Source: Solanum dulcamara
Taxonomy: Eukaryota > Streptophyta > Magnoliopsida > Solanales > Solanaceae
Length of the DNA stretch: 64,000 nt
Direction of reading: 5' to 3'
Assembly (NCBI RefSeq): GCF_947179165.1
Contig: NC_077238.1
Span: forward strand, 70,477,257-70,541,256
The notes under the pieces are model-generated. The model did no database searches. It was not told where the DNA came from and saw only the letters and a program-made list of their open reading frames with translations. The position numbers and the translations under genes are program-made. Each line of letters starts with the position of its first letter. Within the stretch, counting starts at the first letter, position 1. Positions 11,922-23,412 of this stretch are shown piece after piece.

Positions 11922-13168
11922 GTCAAGAAACAATTACTCAAAGTTCTTCAAAAACTCAATCCGAAAATGGACACAGCTGCAATTAAAATTATGATTTTTA
12001 CCTGAATCAAATACTCCAAATCAGTTTTCAATCTCTCCAATGCGTTCTCCACGAAAAATCTCATAAGTGTTCCTTTAGAATCACCTAATTTGGAGGTCTA
12101 ATGCTCAAGTTATGGGGTTTTAAAGTTGGAGGAAATATCCCCAAAACAAGGACTGTTGCTGCTGTCTTTTTGCAGATTTTGGAAAATTCCAAAATCTCCG
12201 ACGGGGTGCTCGGGATTCGTTCGAAATCCGATAAAAATAAACCTGATATGATACCCCACTAAATTCGATATTCTGGACTCAATGGCGAATTTAAAATTCC
12301 CATACGAGATCATTTTAATAAAAAGTGGGTCCCAGATCCAAGAGCCCTTTTAAACCATATTCCACAACGGGCCTCGATATTAGTCCGGAAGCCTTGAAAA
12401 GCGAACGAAGGGTCATTCTAGACCAGTATCAACATTTCAAAACTAAACGAGCTGTCAGAATTTTCATTCGAGTGCGTTTTCCAAGAATATTGACCAAAGT
12501 CAGTAATAGGCTAACTTTCAAAGTTAAAAGCACCAAATGGCCCCAAACTCGTATCGATTGCCTCGATAGTCATTCTGACAGCGCTACTAGCCTAATTTGG
12601 TCATTCCAGAGCTGATGGAACCATCAGAATTTGAATTTGAGATCTCATTGACCCAAAACTCAAAAAGTCACAACTAAACCAACTTAGGCCTTCAAAATAC
12701 CAAAACGTTCTCGGGACCTCTAAAAATTCAACCAACACTTTTTCTAGACCAAAATCAATCTCCCGAATCCAACAGAGTCGTCGGAATTCCATTTCGAGCA
12801 TCGTAACTTCAAAATTTGACCAAAGTCAAACCTTGGCTTAAAATTCTCCAATTTCTCAACTCAAAGCCTCAAAACTTCATTACAACACCAAAACTGATTC
12901 TGTAAAGTCTCCTAAGCCAATTTCGATGTTTTGGAGCTGCTGGAATTGAAGGAATTCCATTCCAAGACTCATAGCTCCGATTGACCCCAAATACCACTTT
13001 TTAATACTTAAAGCTTATGAAACTCAAAATTTCCAAGGACTTAACTTTTCATGGGATTTTCTAAAAATCAACACCGGGTAACAATCAGAAATGGCTAGGG
13101 GCATCTAAAGGGAGAGGGAAAATGGTCATTTTACAAAAATTCCAAAAATGACCTTGAGGGTCATTACA

Positions 13169-13432
13169 CTCTAATACCCTCTCTGTACACCACATGTCTC
13201 AGAAATGCCACATACTCCAACCAAAACTCGCATTTTGAGAATTTAGCATAAAGCTGCTGATCTCTCAAAGTCTGGAGCACAACCCTTAAGTGTTGCGTGT
13301 GCTCCTACCTACTCTACGAGTATACCAGTATGTCATCGATGAATACAATCACGAAGGAATCAAGATAAGGCCTGAATACTCGAGTCATAAGGTCCATAAA
13401 AGCTGCAGGGGCATTAGTAAGCCCAAAAGACA
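13169..13432 (-). pseudogene. pol: Element A RT, middle piece between two insertions
   Basis: This ~260 bp RT fragment begins with the target duplication CTCTA of element B and ends with AGACA, the target duplication of solo LTR S1. Its minus-strand text corresponds to the RT palm and fingers ([11 protein letters not shown] through the DD motif to [13 protein letters not shown]), collinear with 8770-9045 in B. Confidence 0.82.
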
Positions 13433-15103
13433 TGTCACGCCTCGAGAAGGTATCCTAGGTGTGGCCGACACTTGAAAGTCATTTCTGTCCACCAAGCGAA
13501 CCACCTGGTCTAGTCACACATTTATTCAAACATATTCTCTCAGTGGAATACTCAATCAAATATGTACTATTCATAATTTAGGGCCAAAGGCCAAACACTA
13601 TCAACTCATCAAGACAAGTACAATAAGACTCCTCAAATTAACAGTCCAACCTCCCCACACTCTAGTCAATGAAGACTCTATCAAGTCTAGGAGGGGACAA
13701 TGACAAGCCCATAGCTACCAACAATCAAATAAAGGAAAACAACACAAAACTATACAAGGAGCTCAACATCCTCCGAAAACTAGGAGGACTTACCAAGTAG
13801 CTGGAAGTGTGTAGATCTTCAATGATACGCCGGTTGATGATCTCTGGTACCTGTCTCTGCATCATGAAATGATGCAGGCCAAATGGCGTCAGTACGTAGA
13901 ATGTATGAGTATGTAAAATGGTCGAATGAAACGGACATCAAGAAAGAATCAAATCAACTCGAAATCTCAACTTAAGAGAAATAACAACTCAATCAAGTGT
14001 CCTAAGTCTAAACAAGAATATTATTTAGACGGGACCAATCATAGACAATTCAACTCAATCTGACTTAGAGTACTATCAAGACCTATTTGGGAGTTTCTCT
14101 TATCCGACAACCATCACTTATGAGCCAGTGAAAGTACAACAAACCGATGTTGTTGCCGCGTCCATTCATACTTTGCCAGGGTATGAATGAATAAACCAAT
14201 CATGGATCTAATCCAACCAAGTCCTATAATGTCAGGACAATAAATTTGGGGAAACATCCGACTTTAATGGTTCAATCCCCTCCTACGTTTGGCAATGTAG
14301 TTTTTGGGTTCGAGTATGGACTATACTCTTGTCCAATTCGGTGCTCGATACTCCTCCCAAGACTCAATGCTCATAAAACTCCATCCAATCAACTCAATCA
14401 AATCGTATCGACAAGTCTCATTACAACCTTGTCAACTCATCAACTCTATCACAATCAAATCTCTCCCAACCATACTATCCGATCAATCTCAACCATATCT
14501 TTCAATAGTAGATTTAATGTGCATTTATGATAACATATAAACCTATCCAATCGTTCCTCTATTCATTGAATAAATCTTTTGGGACTCAACACAACTCCAA
14601 GGTTTTAACTCAACAATTTCAAGAATAGGCAACACATTTAAGAAGATAGACATTTCGTTATCATAATCAACATAGTTAAGAAATTAACAATATAAGTTCG
14701 ACACCTCATCTCAATCAACTCATACTGATATAAAGGCTCTTTTTAGAAGTTTCTTGACTCAACCTCATCAATATAGAAGGAATCAATTTAATAGATAACA
14801 AAACACATTTGAACATAACCCTAGCAAGAAACTCATTCCTATGGACGTTTATTCTTAAAGAAGGTATAGGGCACATGGGTGGACTCAACCCATATTTTAG
14901 ATAGACTTATATACCTTAGTGAAGACCTGAAGAAAACGTTGATGTTGGGTCTTCAATGGAGAACTCGAATCTTGAAGATCTTGGAGGCAAATCTTGTTGA
15001 AGGAGGATTTGGAGAAGAAGAGAGGAGAGGGAAATTTTCTAGGGCTTTTCTAAAGAGAGAGAGAGGCTAAAAATATGTTCCCAAAATGTTCAAGGATAAT
15101 ACA

Positions 15104-15130
15104 TATTTAATTTGGGATGAATTCCCAAAT
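15104..15130 (-). promoter_or_regulatory. S1 promoter dyad plus TATA-like box
   Basis: On the minus strand an inverted repeat ATTTGGGAATTCATCCCAAAT abuts an AT-rich TTAAATATGT. The same dyad-plus-TATA arrangement occurs in D (31589-31619) and E (40989-41014). Confidence 0.45.
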
Positions 15131-15174
15131 TGCCCTTTCTCCAGAATTCTGAAAAAAAATAGGCTAAAACGCTT

Positions 15175-15450
15175 TTGGCGCGATAGTTGCGCATCGCGCC
15201 ATTGCAGCGCCAGGTCGATTTGGACTAAAACCTACACATCTTTTAGTGGCGCGCCGCGCCAAGGACTAAACTACTGATGCATGTTCTTGGCGTGATAGTG
15301 GCGTGTCGCGCCCTTATAGCGCCAAGGCCATATTTTCTGGGTTCTAGAAATAGGCTTGAAAACCCTGCACACCTCGTAGTGGTGCACCCCGCCAGGGGCC
15401 AAACTACTGAGGCTTGTTCCTAGCGCGATAGTGGCGCATCGCGCCACTGT
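15175..15450. repeat. CG-rich palindromic array in S1
   Basis: Several copies of GGCGCGATAGTGGCGC-like text with partner CGCGCC blocks, in an otherwise AT-rich LTR. It is homologous to the arrays in D, E and S2. Confidence 0.8.
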
Positions 15451-15875
15451 GACGCCAAGCCTAGATTCCCAGCAGTTGCACCCCAGGCCTGAAATTCCTG
15501 CCGTGCTAGTTCGTCTTAGGATCGTCATATCTTTTGACTCTGAACTCCAAAAATTACATTCTTGGTGGCGTTGGAAAGAAGACTCGACGACCTTTAATTT
15601 AATAGGTCGTGAGCCACCCAAATTGTCGTCTTTCAAAAGATAGGGTCGTTAGAAGCCGACCCTTTAAACGAACTCATCCAAAAACTTAGCCACGATGAAC
15701 CTTTTGGACTTAGCTTGGTCCTAGGGGTCCTTTGTGACCCCACATCACCTCCAACACTTTCAATTACTCAGGGACTCATCTTAACTCAAGCATATACTTC
15801 ACAATAATTGAGTTAGACCCTACATATATACAAGAAAGGTTCGAATCTTAGGGAAAAATTTTGAGGGGTGTTACA

Positions 15876-16900
15876 AGACATCACAAGGAATTCATAGTGG
15901 CCATAGTGAGTCCGAAAAGCAGTCTTAGGAATGTCAGCTACTCTAATCTGTAACTGGTGGTAGCCAGACCTCAAGTCAATATTAGAAAACACGGTCGCAC
16001 ACTGAAGTTGATCTAATAGATCATCGATATGAGGCATACGGTAACGGTTTTTCACCGTCACCTTGTTCAACTGCCTGTAATCAAATCATATCTGCATAGT
16101 ACTATCCTTTTTCTAAACAAATAAGATGGTCACACCCCACGACAACATACTCGGGAAAATAAATCCCTTACCTAGAAGATCCTCAATCTGCACGCTGAGC
16201 TCCTTGAGGTCTAAAGGGGTTATACGATAAGGTGGTATAGAAATAGGCTTAGTTCCCGGCTCCAAATCAATGGCAAAGTCAATATCTCTATCTGGGGTAG
16301 ACCAGGTAGGTCAGTGGGGAAGACATCAGTATACTCCCTAACCATAGGGACTGAATCAATAGTAGGGGCCTCGCTGGACACATCACGGATATATGTTAAG
16401 TATGCTAAGCACCCGAACGCAATTAGACATCGGGCCCGCATAAAGGATATGATCCCAATCGGTGAGCGACTATAAATACCCTACCATAAGACTGGGGGAA
16501 TACCAAGCATGGCTAATGTAGCGGTCTTGGCATAACAGTCCAAAACTGCATGATGAGAGGATAGCCAATCCATGCCTAGAATAATATCAAAGTCCAGCAT
16601 ATCAAGTAAAATAAGATCTGCCCGAGTCTCATGCCTTTGAATAGTCACCGCATAGGATCTAAAAACTTGATCCACTATTAAAGAATCCCCTATCGGGGTT
16701 GAATCATATAATAGGACCTCAAGTGAGTCATAAGGAATATCTAAACGTGGAGCAAAATATATAGAGATATAGGAATATGTGGAACCTGGATCAAATAAAG
16801 CTGAAGTAGTCTATTGACAAATAAGGATAGTATCTGTGATAACATCATCTAATGCCTTAGCCTCTACCCTCGCCAAAGCAGCATAGAAGTGGCCTTGTCA
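15876..16900 (-). pseudogene. pol: Element A RT N-terminus and protease
   Basis: The open pieces are 15813-16070 ([20 protein letters not shown], then [17 protein letters not shown], the RT fingers; its last part reads into S1), 16220-16441 and 16481-16675. The last carries the protease end DFDIILGMDWLSSHHAVLDC. Upstream, near 16780-16800, an ALFDPGSTYSYIS-type active-site segment is readable. The protease cleaves Gag-Pol. The pieces are separated by stops and small indels. Confidence 0.83.
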
Positions 16901-18292
16901 TCCTCCCCTATGAACATTTGCCCTACCACCTGACCTGCCTCCCTGAGAACCTTCCCGAATACCCTGCTGACCATCTCTACGACCATGACCCCAATCTATA
17001 CATCTTGGTGGAGGTGGTGCTACTATCAATGGTTTAGCTCGACTGGGACACTTCCTAGCCCAGTGCTCCAATGAGCCATAATCGAAGCATCATAAAGTTG
17101 AATGACCCATGTTAACTCATCCGCAGTAGGAAGAAAGCAGACCTAATTCCCTTGAGCTCTGCCCTGTAGTGGAACCCCCTGAATGAGGTTGACTACCCTC
17201 AACTACTGATAGAGCAACCTAAATCGGCCGGCTAGATTGACCCTATTGGTACCTATCCTACTGGAACTGCTGGCGGGGCCTATTATAACTGTCATGGCCT
17301 CTAGAATGAGACCTACTGTAGCTACCCTGATGCCTGGGTCTCTTATCACTACCCCTTTGGGCCTGATGATGAATAATCTCAATCGTGTTGGCATGATCCA
17401 CTACATCCAAAAAAGAGCGGCCCACAGAAATAAGATGCTCGATCCCCAACCTCAGGTAAGGTCTCAATCCATGCACAAATCATTATACCCGCTCCTCCTC
17501 GATAGGTAGAATCATAGCGGCATATTGGAAAAGCTGATAAAATCTAGCCTCGTACTTTGTAATCGTCTAGTGGCCCTACTCCAACTGAGTAAATTGATCT
17601 CGAAGTTAGTCCCGAACACTCCTAGGGATATATCGAGCCAAGTAAGCCTCCGAGAACTGGGCCCATGTCAATGGTGGTGATCCAGCTGGTCTGGACTATA
17701 AATAAGAGCGCCACCACTATCTGGTTGCCCTTCTGAACTAGTGAGAAGTAAAGTCAGCGCCTCTGGACTCCATAAGACCCAAGGAATGGAGCTGCTTTTG
17801 ACAGGTAGTCAAGAACTCCATGGCATCCTCGCCAATGGCTCCAAAAAATGTCGGGGGTGACAGCCTCTAAAATACCCCTAACATCTTCTGATCCTATAAT
17901 GACATCATGCCCTCTGGAACTGCTGGTGGGGGATCAATAACTGGTGGAGGCAGTTGAACCTCAGGTGCTAGCTGGACAGGAAGATCTTGCGGTGCTGATA
18001 TGCCTTCTACTGGGGTTGGGTCCTGTGGTACAACCCCAATAGCCATGAGGAGCTGCAAAATCGCTGCCTATAGTGCTGGGGTCATAACTGGTGTAGTTGG
18101 GGGCTGTGCTGGTGGTGGTGGTCCCTCTGGCTGCATAGGAATAGGAGTATCCTGATGCTCCTCTACCAGCTCCAACTCTATCTTTGGGTTGGGAGCTGGT
18201 GCTGCTCCCCTCCCTGTCCCATAAGGATGACCTCTAGGCATGCCAAGCCTTGGGGCATTATCACGACTAGTGATACCGTGCATACGAACCAT
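16901..18292 (-). pseudogene. gag: Element A gag, decayed
   Basis: The likely start codon is the ATG at 18292-18290 (MVRMHGITSRDNAPRLGMPR). The proline-rich N-terminus is open in 18068-18346; stops follow. The capsid-like part includes HGLRPYLRLGIEHL (open 17258-17476), and a zinc knuckle of the CxDYGSLEHWARKC type lies near 17050-17100. Gag would form the virus-like particle. I chose the start because it begins the conserved N-terminus and sits two bases after a splice-acceptor-like CTCTTTCGCAG. Confidence 0.78.
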
Positions 18293-18305
18293 CCCTGCGA
18301 AAGAG
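18293..18305 (-). promoter_or_regulatory. Candidate 3' splice site before A gag
   Basis: The minus strand reads CACTCTTTCGCAG|GGATGG, a pyrimidine-rich acceptor with the AG at 18296-18295 and the gag ATG two bases on. It would pair with a CAG|GTAGGC donor in the LTR (GT at 20149-20148). The geometry is the same as in elements D and E. There is no transcript evidence. Confidence 0.4.
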
Positions 18306-18484
18306 TGGAACAAATCAGATTTCATGAAATCAATAAGACACAACACTACACAAAATAATACAACATAGAGGATGTTCCTAATGACATCCTGTAGCCTCCC
18401 GAAGATAAGTTACGGATGTCTCTGCACCCATTCGCGAGACTCTACTAAACGTTAGCTCTGTACAAGTGAGACCAATGAACCTGG

Positions 18485-18497
18485 ACCTCTAATACCA
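18485..18497 (-). other. Primer-binding site of element A
   Basis: The minus strand reads TGGTATTAGAGGT three bases after the LTR end. It is one or two substitutions from TGGTATCAGAGC, the complement of the initiator-tRNA-Met 3' end used by plant Ty3/Gypsy elements. It fixes the element's polarity and the LTR boundary at 18501. Confidence 0.75.
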
Positions 18498-19319
18498 ACT
18501 TGTCATGACCCAATTCCTTAGGTCATGATGGCACCTACTATAACCCACTAATAGGTAAGCCAACCCGTCAATCCGGAACTTCAAGTAATGAGTTTGAGGA
18601 CAGAAACTAAATAAGAGTTACGAATTATAAAGATAAGCAGAAAGAATAAGCGGAAGTAAACCAAAACATGATATAAAGAACTAAAGATCCCTCCCAAAAC
18701 CTGGAAGTCACAAGTACAGAGCTGCTACAAAATAAAAGATGAGTATAAGTCCCAAAAGTGGACCAAAAATATATATAACAGCTGACTAGTCTCAAAAGGA
18801 AAAAGATGGGTCATTCATACTGAAGAAGACATGAATGATCCAAAATCACCAAGTACTCACCCTAGTCTCCGAAGCTGACTGCAACAAGCTCGATCTATTC
18901 ATAGAGGTAGCTGGTGCTCGGTCCTGCATCACGAAAGTAGATGCAGAGTGTAATATGAGTACCAAAACAATAGATACCTAGTAGGCATCATAGGCTGACT
19001 AAGCAGAAAAGATAAAAACAATATGAAAAAGAGGAATAGGCTAAATAGGAGTCAACATAAGCATCAAAAAGGGGAAAGAGTACTATCTATGAGAACTATA
19101 GGTAACTATACCCAACTGGGCCCCCATAAGCCCAGCTGGGACACTCGTGCGCAAGTTAAATAAAAACCCGAACGAATCCCCATAAGCCCGCCGAGTACAT
19201 AGAATAGCTACAACTACCAAGGCTAGGAACCAAGAATCTGCGATGCTAGGAGCCAAAGTACTATATCATTTCCAAACCCAGAATCTCCAAGAGTCAATCG
19301 ATCTAGTGGTAACTTAGGG

Positions 19320-19590
19320 GTCGAGGTCAGAACTGGGACCCAGATGCTCACCTGAATGTTCAAAGTGGCCAAGGCCAGGACTGGGTACCTGGATGCTTGC
19401 CATAATACATAAGTGTAGTCGAGGCCGGGACTGGGTACCCGGATGCTCGCCGTAATATATCGGTATGATCGAGGCTGAGACAGGGTACCCGGATGCTCTT
19501 TATACTAGCAAGCCAGTAGAGGCCGGGACTGAGTACCTGGATGCTCCCCGATAATTCAGAACGGAGGCTGGGACTTGATACCAGGATGCT
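19320..19590. repeat. LTR minisatellite with GGGTACCCGG core (A 5' LTR)
   Basis: Third copy of the array at 3832-4102, with about six degenerate units of GAGGCCGGGACTGGGTACCC type. In transcript orientation it lies downstream of the candidate splice donor. Confidence 0.83.
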
Positions 19591-20784
19591 CACAGATAAT
19601 TTATCCCATGATTCCAAACATTCTACTCTCCAACTAGAATACAACAGTACCAAAAACATCTTTTCCCAAATGATTTAACCGATATGCCGTCAAAACTGGA
19701 ACCGAAGCCAATGTCAATGATCACGAAATCTAATATTGCCGACGTATCACGAAAGTCATGATTATATCGATTTATGGATGAAGATATTTTTAAGAGCAAG
19801 GGTAACGCCTAACTAAGGCCAAACTACCAAGCACTAGCCCGCTACACCATTCTACAAGGATCTAAGTCCACCGGAGCGACGTCGGGACATCTAAAGCAAG
19901 TTAACATCCTATAATAAGGCCAACATACCCCAAAGTATCAACAACATGCTCATTCAACTCTCCTTATAATACTAACAAATAACGACAAGATACACATGCT
20001 TCTAAATATCCGGAAACCCAATAATAAGCCTAAACCATGATTTCTAACACCTAAAATATACAATCAAACTACTCAACCCAAATTCCAACTATTTCAATAT
20101 GCTTTCACACATTCCAGCTCAATCTAAAGAAAGGTAATCCGTAGCCTACCTGTAGGCTAAACACGCGGGCTCCAAATTATTGTATCGGAGCTTTTCCCTT
20201 CCGAACTACATCGGAATACTGTCATGTTGTCAAAAACTAAACCACGACGTCAATAAAGTCATTTAGACACTAATTTCATAATTTTTGGAGACAGTCCAAA
20301 TTTAGGGTCTAAAATGGGAATTGTGGGATCCGCATACGAAATTTCAGATTTGACCCCCAAAATAGGTTCCAAACGTCACTCCAAGCTCCAAATTCAGATT
20401 TATAACATAATTTGGGGTGGAAAAATAACACAAGACGATCAAACAATCAATTCCCACATTTTCAAACTAAGAAAACAAACAAGGCAGCCTCTTTACGCGC
20501 TGATTTCTCAAAAATAAAAATCTCCCAATCAAAAAAAATTACACCATGATGATCCTTGCGAAAAACCCCATAATCTAGCCTCAAGAATCATGCAAAACAG
20601 AGTTATATTGACCAAGATACACTCTTCCAAAGTTCAACAAAATTTGATTTCGAAAAATACTAAATCTGCAGCTAAAAATCAGTTTATTACCTCTAACGAC
20701 GTGCCAAAAGCAGATTTTGAAACTTCCAAGATTTTCTCCTCAAAATTCCATGCAAGATAGCCTCTGGAATCACCTAAATCGCAT

Positions 20785-20792
20785 TTATATAG
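20785..20792 (-). promoter_or_regulatory. Candidate TATA box in A 5' LTR
   Basis: The minus strand reads GACCTATATAAATGC, conserved with the boxes in both B LTRs. Confidence 0.5.
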
Positions 20793-23412
20793 GTCAAGAA
20801 ATAAATTGTCAAAGTTCTTCAAAAATTCATTCTAAAATTGGATACTGCTGCAAATAATATCACGAGTTTTACTACAATCGAATGCTCCAAATCAGTTTTC
20901 CATCTCTCCAATGTGTTCTCCACGAAAAATCTCACAAGTTTGCCTTTTGAATCACCCAATTTGGAGCCCTAATGCTCAAGTTATGGGGTTTTAAAGTTGG
21001 AGAAAAACGCAAAAAAGGGCTGCTGCTGGTTCAAGCCTGCTGCTACATTTTCTTTTCAGATTTTGGAATTTTCCAAAATCTCCAATGGGGTGCTCGGGAT
21101 TCGTTCAAAATACGATAAAAATAAACCAGATATGATACCCAACTAAATTCAATGTTCTAGACTCAATGGCGCATTCAGAATTTCCATACGAAATCATTTT
21201 AATAAAAAATGGGTCCCACATCCAAGAGCCCTTTTAAACCACATTCCACAACGGGCCTCGAGATTAGACCGGAAGCCTTGGAAAGTGAACGAAGGGTCGT
21301 TCTAGACCAAAATCGACATTCCAAAACTAACCGCGCTGTCAGAATTTTCATTTGAGCTTGTTTTCCAAGAATATTGACCAAAGTCAACCATAGGCTAACT
21401 TTCAAAGTCAAAAACTCCAAATGGCCCCAAACTCGTATCGGTTGCCTCGATAGTCATTCCAAAAGTACTACTAGACTAATTTGGTCATTCCGAAGAAGAT
21501 GGAACCATCAGAATTTGAATTCGAGATCTCATTGACTCAAAACTCAAAAAGTCGCAACTAAACCAACTTAGGTCTTCAAAATACCAAAATGGACTCGGGA
21601 CCTCTAAATATTCAACCAACATTCTTTTAGACCAAAAACCATATCCCGAATCCAACGGAGTCCTCGAAATTCCATTCCGAGCATCAGAACTCCAAAAGTT
21701 GACCAAAGCCAAATCTTGGATAAAAATTCCTCAAATTCTCAACTCAAGGCCTCAAATCTTTGTTACAACTCCAAAACTGATTCCGTAAAGTCTCCTTACC
21801 CAATTTTGACATTTTAGAGCTGCTGCAATTGACGGAATTCCATTACGAGATCTGTAGCTCTGATTAACCCAAATACCACTTTTTAATTGTTAAAGCTTAT
21901 GAAAATCAAAATTTCCAAGGACTTAACTTTTTATAGGATTCTCTAAAAATCAACACCCGACAACAATCAGCAATGACTCGAGGCATCTAAAGGGTGGGGT
22001 AAAATGGTCATTTTAAAAAAATTCCAAAAATGACCTCCAGCGTCATTACACATGTATAAACATGATGAGAATCACAAAGTTTCTTGGAAAAAAGTTTTTT
22101 GTTTTCTTTATCAATAATTCGATTAAGGTGGTGTTGAAAGTATAAAAAATTGGAGAGAAGAATTTATTTGATCAGATCAATTAATTTTGTGGAAATTACA
22201 TTTTTATTAGTCTTAAGTCAAAACTCCTAAAATATTATTATATTTTACACATAAGAAATCTAAAAATAAAACAGAAGAAAATTTTGAAAATTCATTTATC
22301 CTATTGAAATCGTAAGAGAGTTATGTTAACAATTTCCTCTCTTTAAAGTTATATTGAGGTAAAAATTGAAAGACTCAGCTTTTAAGGCCATGCAAAAGTT
22401 TGATGCAATAAATTTTTTTTGATGCCCTTAGATGTTTTGGGCCATCACTAGGTACATTATAATATATCAACAATTTTATAACCTTCACCGACATGCTTCG
22501 ATAACCTTAGGGTATTTGTAAATCTATGTTTTAATATTAAATTTTAAGTATTATTAATTTCATAGTTCAAATTTTACTTATTAATATGTTATCATCTCCC
22601 CCACCTTAATTTTTGATTTCTTAATCTGAATATTTGTGTCTTCCAATGTAGAAGTAAACATAAAATTCTATTTCTAATGCAAGGGATAAATTGATTTTAT
22701 CCAATAAACTTCAAACATGGGACGAATTTCTCGACTTCATAAAGGGAGAAAAAATTTAGATAAATAAAAAGAAAAATATAAACATGATGATAAATTATTA
22801 ATTTTAAGTTTTTGGAGTGCAAATATCACTTCTACACAAGTACGTTAAAACAGAACATACAAAAGCCAAGAAAGTAATAAATATTGCATTATTACCATAT
22901 TTAAAAAAAATATGTTAATATTAAATAGGTCTTCTTGATAATATTTTTTGATTCTTTGATTCAATTTTAAATTTAGATGCATTACTAGTTTACACTAGAA
23001 AGTTTCAAAATAAAAATTTACCCAATATGTAAATTGGTTTGTTAGATTTTGAAGTGTAAGAGGTCATTTTTGAAAATCATACTAACAACAACAATATTTC
23101 AATAACAATAGTAGTAAGAGCAAAAATAAATATTTCAGTATGTTGTAAACATTAAAATAATTGTCCATAGATTTAATAAGTGAATGAAACAACAAAGTTT
23201 GAAACAAATAATAAAACACGACAGAAGGATACTCAAATGAGGACAAAGGAAAAGTGATAGAGATTGTTCTATGACACAATCTAGAAATGAAAAATATTAA
23301 AAGACAAACAATTCAATGGACAACATGGACATAGAAAACAATACTAATTGACAAGAAACATATTGGTCCTTAGAAGTTATGGTGGGATTTGGATCTTGTA
23401 CATTAACATTTT

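Larger units (their letters stand above)
3063..13168 (-). mobile_element. Element B: Ty3/Gypsy chromovirus nested in the RT gene of element A
   Basis: B is flanked by CTCTG (3058-3062) and CTCTA (13169-13173), a 5 bp target duplication with one substitution. The bases on either side join to a continuous RT reading that can be checked against B's own RT near 8760-8780. B has a full 3' LTR (3063-6538), pol (6575-9710), a short gag remnant (9711-9940) and a 5' LTR lacking its left end (9941-13168). It belongs to the same family as A. Its gag and primer-site region has been deleted, so it cannot be autonomous. Confidence 0.88.
9941..13168 (-). repeat. 5' LTR of element B, left end deleted
   Basis: It aligns with 3325-6538 and 18800-22050. 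The right terminus TCATTACA is intact; the left ~260 bp and the primer-binding site are gone. It contains the family minisatellite (10450-10727) and TATA-like box (11913-11921). The junction with gag at 9940 shares only CC, consistent with illegitimate recombination. Confidence 0.85.
13433..15875 (-). mobile_element. Solo LTR S1 of the D/E family, inserted in A RT
   Basis: It begins TGTCACGCC and ends GGTGTTACA; reversed, it starts TGTAACACCCC like the LTRs of D and E. It is flanked by AGACA at 13428-13432 and 15876-15880. Its length of 2443 bp equals a D LTR and no internal region is present. A full element therefore probably inserted here and recombined between its LTRs. It contains the CG-rich array (15175-15450), a promoter dyad (15104-15130) and the conserved splice-donor position (around 14914, minus strand). 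Confidence 0.92.
1..22050 (-). mobile_element. Element A: old Ty3/Gypsy chromovirus (Tekay/Del-like), interrupted by B and S1
   Basis: Read on the minus strand, this stretch gives 5' LTR (18501-22050), primer-binding site, gag, protease, RT, RNase H, integrase, chromodomain-like tail and 3' LTR (1-827, cut by the window edge). The pol reading stops at 3062 and resumes at 13169 on the other side of element B. It stops again at 13432 and resumes at 15876 on the other side of solo LTR S1. Both gaps are flanked by 5 bp target duplications. Many stops and frame changes make it non-coding today. The right LTR edge abuts MADS unit 1 at CATGT (22051-22055), which should be the target duplication; its partner lies outside the window. 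Lineage is inferred from the chromodomain-like integrase tail, the ~3.5 kb LTRs and a tRNA-iMet-type primer site. Confidence 0.87.
18501..22050 (-). repeat. 5' LTR of element A
   Basis: It runs from TGTCATGACCC at the left to GTCATTACA at the right, 3550 bp, so the minus strand starts TGTAATGAC and ends TCATGACA. It aligns with the B LTRs. It carries the family minisatellite (19320-19590), a TATA-like box (20785-20792) and a possible splice donor (20149-20148). MADS unit 1 starts at 22051. ORFs within, for example 21199-21420, are repeat-borne and not genes. Confidence 0.88.

Noticed and set aside
18155..18358. Plus-strand frame in the A gag start
   Set aside because: It is antisense to the Pro-rich gag N-terminus.
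23082..23279. Leu-rich 65-codon frame repeated at 49357-49593 and 57463-57660
   Set aside because: It is the 3' flank of the MADS genes read through AT-rich DNA. The frame is conserved only because the units are recent duplicates, and the Leu run comes from a simple AAC/AAT repeat.
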